Shown piece by piece: positions 57,924-64,000 of a stretch of 64,000 nt of DNA. Numbering within the stretch: the first letter of the stretch is position 1; each line of letters starts with the position of its first letter. The position numbers and the translations under genes were made by a program. The notes below the pieces were generated by a model. It had not been told where the DNA came from and did no database searches. It saw nothing but the letters and a program-made list of their open reading frames with translations. Source of the DNA: Chamaecyparis obtusa (Eukaryota > Streptophyta > Pinopsida > Cupressales > Cupressaceae); the NCBI GenBank assembly GCA_027943335.1, contig BSBK01008843.1:147501-211500 (forward strand), in the 5' to 3' direction.

Positions 57924-58813
57924 TGTGTGCTAAAATTGTGTCACACTTTTATGAATCCTTACATTCAAGAACACTCAAGAATGAGGTCTCAAAAATTGAT
58001 CCATAGCTCCCTGGACATGGAGTGTAAGGGTCTTAAGAATGCTCTCAGCTATAGCTATTTAGCCTATAACCTTGCTAGTAAACTATGCAATGGGAGATTC
58101 AATGAAGACAAGGGAAAGAATGCCAATATCCTCAAGAATCAAATGAAAATGCAATGCAAGCTAGAAATGGAAATGCAAGCTAAGCTATGAAAATGAAAGA
58201 TGCAAGTATTACAAAACCTCCTAGTTAAGCTAGATGAATTAATCTAAAGCATAAAGGAAATCTAAGCTAAGAATGCCATGACAATGAAAGAAATGAAACT
58301 ATGATAACATGTAGATGCAAAAGCCAAGAATGCTCCAAATCTCCAAAATTTCTAAATGTACCTAGAAAACCTGGAGCATAACATTAGCATAAAAACCTAA
58401 GATGCAAAATGAGGAGGAATGGACCATGGAGATTAAGAGGGAAAAGATTTAATCAAGGGTGGAGCTTGAAAGAGGAGCAATACATGTGCACAAATATCCT
58501 CTAATAGAAAAATAAGAGTTGACTTTTGTGTCCATATAAGACAAAAAGTGCTTTTTCCATTTTTATAAAATAAGAATAATGTTTTATTTGTGCAACTTAG
58601 GATAAGAGGAAGAGTGGGGGCTTTTATTTATTTAAAAGGGGAGGAAATATTCCTTTTAAATAAATAAAAACTTAGGATAAAATGGTTAGCCCATAGAAAA
58701 TAATTGAATAAATGATAAAACTAGGATTTGATCAAGAATAAGCAATTGATAATTTTAGAAAATAATGCTAGCAAGGGGCTAATAGTCTAGGTGACCATTT
58801 TTAGGTGTATACA
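57924..58813 (-). repeat. 5' LTR of element II
   Basis: 890 bp, partner of 47799-48699. Both copies hold the palindromic AAGGGGAGGAAATATTCCTTTT segment flanked by TTTATTTATTTAAA-like runs (58620-58675 here). Confidence 0.92.
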
Positions 58814-58818
58814 ACTTT

Positions 58819-59460
58819 AACTATTGCTTTTTCTATCTCTATATTCACTTCTTCATATTGTCCTGCCATGATCTTAATGGTTCTCCTTTTAGTCCTTAAA
58901 TGGGTGCTAAGGGGCTTCAAAATTTTCTTAATATGTTCATCATCTCTCACATCACATAGTTTCTTCACAAGATTCTCTTTGATAGATTTTTCTTCCTCTT
59001 GTGCTCTCTTCTTCATGTTAAAAAGTTTCTTTAATAAGTCATCAGGTATCTTACCTTGAATAGTGTCAAACTTCTTATTAGCTAGAATCAAGTGCTTGAC
59101 CACTGAATTTTCAAGATTCAATATCTCTGAGTAGTCATAGAGGTCATAGTATTTATTCATCTCAGTAAAGTCTCCATCTTTTATAATCTCTTCATTCACT
59201 CTCTCAACTCTAGGTTTCCATGCTTTCTTCTTCACAGTAGTGTCATCATCTTTAATTTCTACAATTTTCCTAGGAATTGGTGGCACCAAATTTTTCTACC
59301 TCTTACCAGGTCCAGTAGCAATTTCTTTCACTCTCTTGCTAGGTGTGGAGGAAGAGGATCTAGTAGGTTTCCTTGCTTCTTGTTCCTGCTCAGGTTCCTC
59401 TACTTTCACTTTGACTTGTGTAGCTTCCTGCTGTACTGCACTAGATGACAAGGGAGGTAT
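58819..59460 (-). pseudogene. Coiled-coil reading frame of H, N-terminal part
   Basis: The minus strand begins at the CACTA-like junction with VLVIPPLSSSAVQQ, then a Glu/Pro/Ser-rich low-complexity part (KVKVEEPEQEQEARKP), a basic PSKRVKEIATGPGKR and a stop at about 59297. The open block 59289-58819 has KKKAWKPRVERVNEEIIKDG, then EMNKYYDLYDYSEILNLENS, then a Lys/Glu-rich helical region ending in EKAIVKVV. The frame continues at 47793. The whole frame, both parts, is about 590 codons with about five stops. The start codon lies upstream of the junction and is lost. No homologue is recognised. Confidence 0.58.
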
Positions 59461-59479
59461 CACTAATACATTTTGGGGC

Positions 59480-59762
59480 ATTTTGCGATGGCTATGTGTC
59501 GCAATTGAGACATCTATGTGTCGCAATAGCAACACCCATAGACGTCGCTATTTTTTAGTCGCAAATTGCGACGTCTATGGGTAGCCGTCGCAATTGTGAC
59601 ACATATCCCATCGCAATGTGACTAAGATTTGTTAGCGGCATGGCCATCACCCCCCCATCGCATGGCTTCGGAGGGCTGTCGCAATCGTGACGGACCTCCC
59701 AAGAAATTGCTACGGGCGCCTGCATCGCATTGCGACGGGTTGCCGTCGCAATTGCGACGCCC
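59480..59762. repeat. Subterminal GCGACGG-type inverted and direct repeats
   Basis: A GC-rich patch in AT-rich DNA. TGCGAYG or its complement CRTCGCA occurs about 15 times (for example 59486, 59549, 59584, 59606, 59728, 59740, 59753). The strands alternate, as in CCGTCGCAATTGCGACG at 59744-59760. Confidence 0.85.
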
Positions 59763-59847
59763 GTGGGTGGATTAAAAAAAAAAATTAATTTAATACATTG
59801 CTAATGAACCACATTAATGCTTTTTTCTTTCAACAAATGAGGACAGC

Positions 59848-60216
59848 CACTGTAAAGACAACATGATAATGTACACTCACTGTAAGGACAGTCACAAATG
59901 AGGACATCTCACAGTGACTGTCCCTAGTGTAATTGCCACTTGAATGTATTGCTATTCAGCCACATTAATGCTTTTCTTCTTCAACAAATGAGGATAGTCA
60001 CTATAAAGACAACATGATAATGTACACTCACTGTGAGTGTACATTATCATGTTGTCTTTATAGTGACTATCCTCATTTGTTGAAGAAGAAAAGCATTAAT
60101 GTGGCTGAATAGCAATACATTCAAGTGGCAATTACACTAGGGACAATCACTGTGAGATGTCCTCATTTGTGACTGTCCTTACAGTGAGTGTACATTATCA
60201 TGTTGTCTTTACAGTG
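59848..60216. repeat. Near-perfect 369-bp palindrome
   Basis: Centre at about 60032 (TGTACACTCA-CTG-TGAGTGTACA). The arms are about 184 bp each, with one mismatch that I can find (GACAGTCAC on one arm, GACAATCAC on the other) and practically no loop. Each arm is a little more than one 151-bp unit. It could form a long hairpin as DNA or RNA. Confidence 0.92.
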
Positions 60217-60480
60217 AGTGTACATTATCATGTTGTCTTTACAGTGTCAATATATGCATTATTACTTAAACTGAAGAGTACTCTAAATAATATGTCATTG
60301 TGGAGTTCTGATTGCTTCCAATTTGATATACGCTTGTTCTACTTATGTATCCAGCATCATGTAAGAAAAGTTGATGCTTTTAAATAGATTCATTTAGCCA
60401 TGAAATGCCTGTGCATGTTACATACAAGATTCCAAGGCCCAAAACTGATTACTCATTATAATTCATGTACAGAATGATAA

Positions 60481-60716
60481 TCAACCACAACGAGGCATGC
60501 GTAGGTGCTGCTTAGATTTTGAGGCATCAGAAGCTCGTAGAAGAAACTTGACCAATGGCTCATGGAATGCAACAAACTTATTGCCTAAAACAGGAGCATT
60601 GGTAACCACAGATGATGGTTTTGAAAAGAACACTTCACCATCAATGTCACGTGAGGGAACTGCAATTTCTGATGGCAAGTAACTTTTAGTATATAAGAGA
60701 GATGCAGGTACAGATG
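60481..60716 (-). pseudogene. Terminal-exon-like fragment of an unrecognised gene
   Basis: The minus strand is open from about 60744, preceded by a possible acceptor (TTCCCAG before CATCTG at 60716). It reads SVPASLLYTKSYLPSEIAVP, then DIDGEVFFSKPSSVVTNAPV, then a KFVAFHEPLVKFLLRASDAS block and QHLRMPRCG before the stop at 60481-60483. Codon use and composition look like a host protein and not like the surrounding repeats. I cannot name the family. Either the last exon of a host gene or a captured piece inside the transposon. Confidence 0.5.
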
Positions 60717-61415
60717 CTGGGAATACATTGCTAATGAACCACATTAATGCTTTTTTTCCTTCAACAAATGAGGACAGTCACTTTAAAGACAACATGATAA
60801 TGTACACTCACTGTAAGGATAGTCACAAATGAGGACATCTCACAGTGACTGTCCCTTGTGTAATTGCCACTTGAATGTATTGCTATTCAGCCACATTAAT
60901 GCTTTTCTTCTTCAACAAATGAGGATAGTCACTCTAAAGACAACATGATAATGTACACGGGCTATAAGTGTACATTATCATGTTGTCTTTACAGTGACTA
61001 TCCTCCTTCAAGTGGCAATTACACAAGGGACAGTCACTGTAAAGGCAACATGATAATGTAGAGAAACGTTGTCATTTGTATTTTCAACAGTGCCGAGAGA
61101 GATTCCCTCCGCGAAATCACAGCTACAATTTTTGAGTACGTTGGGTTTATTTTTCTTTTGTCATTATTATGTAATCTGGTATTCAGCTGTTACAGAGCTA
61201 AAATACCCAGAAATGAGGACATATCTGTGTTGAATTTATTGTTAGCGGCTTTGGTTATTTAGAAGTTTAATTTTATTTGTTCATCTTTCAAGCACAAACG
61301 TTTTGTGGACCGTAACATCTTCATTGTTTCGGGTATGCAATGAAACAGCTGTAACTTGCAACTACCTTCACGGTACTTGTGTACATTATCATGTTGTCTT
61401 TACAGTGACTGTCCT

Positions 61416-61534
61416 CATTCAAGTGGCAATTACACAAGGGACAGTCACTGTGAGATGTCCTCATTTGTGACAAGAATAGTCACACATGAGGACATCTCAC
61501 AGTGACTGTCCCTTGTGTAATTGCCACTTGAATG
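61416..61534. repeat. 119-bp palindrome with 48-bp perfect arms
   Basis: The arms run from CATTCAAGTGGCAATTACAC to ATGTCCTCA and its complement, ending GAATG, around a loop of about 23 bp (TTTGTGACAAGAATAGTCACACA). Built from the same unit as the 369-bp palindrome. Similar structures lie at 61742-61900, 61925-62130 and 62368-62450. Confidence 0.88.
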
Positions 61535-62642
61535 TATTGCTATTCAACCACATTTATGGGCCCGTTTGGACCACAACACACAGTAGCATCTACAGAGAAG
61601 AATATCCCAGGTGTAACAAGTTGTAAGAATATAACAACAGTTCTAAGAAGTTCCCTAGCACATAGTAGCATCTACAAAGAAGAATATACAACATGAGGGC
61701 AGCCACTGTAAAGACAACATGATAATGTACACTCATTGTATGTGTACATTATCATGTTGTCTTTACAGTGACTGTCCTCATTCAAGTGGCAATTACAGAA
61801 GGGACAGTCATTGTGAGATGTCCTCATTTGTGACAAGGATAGTCACACATGAGGACATCTCATAGTGATCGATTGTCCCTTGTGTAATTGCCACTTGAAT
61901 GTATTTCTATTGAACCACATTAATGCTTTTCTTCTTCAACAAATGAGGACAGTCACTCTAAAGACAACATGATAATGTACACTCATTGTAAGGACAGTCA
62001 CAAATGAGGACATCTCACAGTGACTGTCCCTTGTGTAATTGCCACTTGAATTACACAAGGGACAGTCATTGTGAGATGTCCTCATTTGTGACAAGGATAG
62101 TCACACATGAGGACATCTCACAGTGATCGATTGTCCCTTGTGTAATTGCCACTTGAATGTATTGCTATTGAACCACATTAATGCTTTTCTTCTTCAACAA
62201 ATGAGGACAGTCACTCTAAAGACAACATGATAATGTACACTCACTGTAAGGACAGTCACAAATGAGGACATCTCACAGTGACTGTCCCTTCTGTGATTGC
62301 CACTTGAATGTATTGCTATTCAGCCACATTAATGCTTTTCTTCTTCAACAAATGAGGATAGTCACTCTAAAGACAACATGATAATGTACACTCACTGTAA
62401 GTGTACATTATCATGTTGTCTTTACAGTGACTGTCCTCCTTCAAGTGGCAATTACACAAGGGATTTGTGTTTTCATTTATGTTTTCAACAGCGTCGTAAC
62501 CCTCCGTGAAATCACATCGGGATATAAGGGCAAAACAAACAAGAACGTTGTCATTTGTATTTTCAACAGCGCCGAGAGAGATAAACAAACTTAAAACTCA
62601 GACTTAAGAAAGATGAAGGTAATGCTTCAAAAGGCCGATGCC

Positions 62643-62741
62643 CTAAATACGGGAAAACACAATACCACCATTAAACGATGCCCTAGTCACCGTATCAATG
62701 CTGCCAGCTCCGTACCAATATGCTAACTGCTCACTTTCATC
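62643..62741 (-). pseudogene. Exon-like fragment (B) of an unrecognised gene
   Basis: Minus strand after an acceptor TATCACAG: DESEQLAYWYGAGSIDTVTR, then ASFNGGIVFSRI and a stop at 62643-62645. A donor (for example GGTATTGTG near 62670) could end the exon before the stop. Same strand and order as the fragments at 62897-63056 and 60481-60716. Confidence 0.42.
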
Positions 62742-62896
62742 CTGTGATAAAGGTAACTTCATTAATCATACTTGAAATGGAAGCATACAAACTAAAGCTG
62801 ATGAACATTTATAAACTAAAAGTTTAAAACTACAGATTACAAATGTAGTAGTTTCATACGAAAAGAACTTGATGTCTGAAATTTACCATTAGAAGT

Positions 62897-63056
62897 ATCC
62901 AAAGGAATACCACAGTACTGTTGAACTTGGAGAATCGGAGATGATCTACACAGCAAGGTTCAACAGCTGTAAGGACTATTACACCATCTTTAACATTTGA
63001 ATACATTTTCTCCTTGGCTTCTGGTGGATCCTCAAAGACCCCCAATGACGTTTTCC
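62897..63056 (-). pseudogene. Exon-like fragment (A) of an unrecognised gene
   Basis: Minus strand after the acceptor ATAATTGTAG: GKTSLGVFEDPPEAKEKMYS, then NVKDGVIVLTAVEPCCVDHL and RFSKFNS. The next codons fit better in another frame (YCGIPLDTSNGKFQTSSSF), so a one-base frameshift or splice lies near 62918. No family recognised. Confidence 0.45.
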
Positions 63057-63427
63057 CTACAATTATCAATTGTTTGTCAGTATGAGATATTAATAAATAA
63101 ACATTAATCACAATATTAGGCAAACAATGTTCTTGATGTCTGAATCTAAATCACAGAAAGCTCTAATAAAGCAGTTCTCAGTTTCACATTAAACTAAATT
63201 TCAATTTCAAATGGTTATAATAATTTTTGCAAGTTATAAGTAGCTGGTTACAGTATATGACATAAAAAGAAAAAAAATCATTTCTATTCTTTTCTTCTTT
63301 TTCTCTTTCAACGAAGCTTTTGCACCACACAAATGCATACCAAGAATTTCTCAGGAGGTTTCAAGACCATTTCATACCAAACTTCTTCTCTATAGATGCT
63401 ACTGTGTGTCGTGGTCCAAACGGGTCC

Positions 63428-64000
63428 AAATAGACCTAGTGACTCTAGTAGGTCTCCAAAACTTGTTCTGTAGCAATAACTCTTCAATTTGACAAAGGAC
63501 CTTATGAACTTATATAGTTTTTGAGTACCCTTTTTGATGTTCTAACAATCCTCCAACTCCCAGACCTTGACTCCACTCCAGCATATCAATGTCCTTATTG
63601 AGTCCGTAGACCTAATGCATGCCTTTGGGTGTGGGTTCCAAAACAAGGCATTGAAAATGGGTGCATGAAACCAAGATTAGAGTTTGAAGATGTCCACCAT
63701 GCTCTAAAGATCTAGATTCAACAAGGTTTGAGGTCCTTTACTTTCCGCTACCCTCTGATCTTTCATAATCCATCAACTCCTAGTCAAGAACATTGAGATT
63801 CTTGACCTAGGGCTTGCTCTTGAAATTCTCTGGCTTAGTATCCTGTTCCAAAGCTTTTAAAATATGAAAATAAACCCCCTTAACTTGCATTTTACAAAGA
63901 ACAGAGGATATCCTATGGTTTATTTGCATGTTAAGGCCATTTGAATGCAATAACCCAAAAAATGAGGGTTTGACAGAACAACAGATAAGAAAAAGGAATA
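63428..64000 (-). other. Unassigned right-edge DNA, perhaps LTR-element 3' end
   Basis: No gene. Around 63535-63565 the minus strand reads GGGAGTTGGAGGAT followed by TGTTAGAACATC, which looks like a polypurine tract followed by an LTR start. The DNA to the left would then be an LTR end. The support is one motif only. Confidence 0.25.

Larger units (their letters stand above)
47799..58813 (-). mobile_element. Tat/Ogre-like LTR element II, RT-less, inside H
   Basis: 11.0-kb element with LTRs of 901 and 890 bp and a perfect target duplication ACTTT (47794-47798 and 58814-58818). Minus orientation, from the primer site at 57903-57919 and the purine tract AAAGAGGGGCAAA complement at 48700-48712. 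The order on the minus strand is a leader with a tandem array, gag with zinc knuckle, protease, a novel ORF, an RNase H end plus integrase zinc-domain remnant, and a T-rich 3' region. RT and the integrase core are absent. The internal part is homologous to element I, but the LTR sequences differ, so they are sister families. Confidence 0.9.
45342..59460 (-). mobile_element. Sirevirus-like copia element H (3' part)
   Basis: Left boundary at the start of an LTR inside copia G gag; the right part is cut at 59461. Orientation is minus: the LTR lies on the left, preceded on the minus strand by the tract GACAAAGGGGGAGAT. The purine-rich tract recurs at 46586-46613 and 46524-46537. Multiple polypurine tracts of the AAGGGGGAGA type are a known hallmark of Sireviruses. 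The internal region in the window holds one long coiled-coil reading frame, split by element II. No pol or 5' LTR is visible. Confidence 0.75.
59792..62465. repeat. Array of a 151-bp unit in direct and inverted copies
   Basis: The unit runs from ATTGCCACTTGAATGTATTG through CAGCCACATTAATGC, ACAACATGATAATGTACACT and ACAGTCACAAATGAGGACAT to ACAGTGACTGTCCC. Two adjacent starts at 61887 and 62038 give a period of 151 bp. Copies occur in both orientations and as truncated pieces throughout, interrupted by the exon-like piece (60481-60716) and unrelated DNA (61080-61370). Confidence 0.9.
61558..63427. repeat. Inverted-repeat pair GGGCCCGTTTGGACC
   Basis: 61558-61607 and 63383-63427 are inverted copies over about 45 bp (GGGCCCGTTTGGACCAC, then ACACACAGTAGCATCTA), with about four mismatches. 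They look like terminal inverted repeats of a 1.87-kb DNA element, but no target duplication is visible. A second partial copy of the left repeat lies at 61662-61690 (CACATAGTAGCATCTACAAAGAAG). Confidence 0.55.
59461..64000. mobile_element. Possible CACTA-type DNA transposon (left end, open to the right)
   Basis: The H reading frame stops at 59460, where CACTAATACATTTTGGGG begins, preceded by TAT. Directly inside lie subterminal repeats of the GCGACGG / CCGTCGCAA kind in both orientations (59480-59762), as in many plant CACTA (En/Spm) elements. A matching GTATTAGTG right end is not in the window, so the other terminus lies beyond 64000 or is lost. No transposase is seen. The extent to 64000 is an upper limit, because the palindromes and exon fragments inside may have another origin. 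Confidence 0.45.

Noticed and set aside
59792..62465. CRISPR-like array because of the regular repeated units
   Set aside because: Units are 151 bp in both orientations with no unique spacers, in a plant-type context full of LTR elements.
1..64000. tRNA, rRNA or other RNA genes
   Set aside because: I saw no cloverleaf-like boxes or rRNA sequence. The only tRNA-related sequences are retroelement primer-binding sites.

Overview
The window looks like intergenic DNA from a large, retrotransposon-rich plant nuclear genome. It is AT-rich, has no intact host gene that I can recognise, and is packed with plant-type LTR retrotransposons of both superfamilies (Ty1/copia with initiator-tRNA-Met primer sites, Ty3/gypsy chromoviruses with chromodomains, and Tat/Ogre-like elements). 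The species cannot be fixed from the sequence. A seed plant, possibly a gymnosperm, fits, but that is inference.

Layout, left to right. 1-1464 is a fragment of a long chromovirus-type LTR. A copia element (A) starts at 1465, and its gag is split by a reverse-strand non-autonomous gypsy element (3436-6558, TSD AGGAG). A forward gypsy chromovirus (B, 7244 to about 28704) then cuts copia A in its protease. The 5' LTR of B is itself broken twice: by a young reverse-strand Tat-like element without RT (element I, 7571-17914, TSD GTGTG) and by a reverse-strand gag-PR-only gypsy element (C, 17970-21644). B's decayed gag-pol runs 22195-26660. Its 3' LTR is broken by an insert carrying a reverse-strand coiled-coil reading frame (about 27012-28560).

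At about 28704 the B LTR is fused to the middle of the RT of a related gypsy element (D, to 31087). D's LTR (31088-32779) holds a solo Sirevirus-like LTR. A very old Tekay/Del-like chromovirus (E) follows at 33180-39535. 39536-42038 is unassigned AT-rich DNA. 42039-45341 holds a reverse copia tail (F) and the 5' LTR plus gag of a copia element (G) related to A.

From 45342 to at least 59460 lies a reverse-strand Sirevirus-like element (H) with repeated polypurine tracts and a long coiled-coil reading frame. That frame is split by a second Tat-like element (II, 47799-58813, TSD ACTTT). From 59461 to the right edge the DNA changes character: CACTA-like subterminal GCGACGG repeats, then several large near-perfect palindromes built from a 151-bp unit, interspersed with short reverse-strand exon-like fragments of an unrecognised gene.

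How the parts relate: almost every gene is a retroelement gene that later insertions have broken. Elements I, II and C, and the element inside copia A, all lack reverse transcriptase and would need proteins from relatives. The best-preserved coding region in the window is in element I, where gag and a protease-derived 584-codon ORF lie in one frame separated by a single TGA. The most unusual features are that ORF, the two coiled-coil reading frames, and the palindrome and exon region at the right end.
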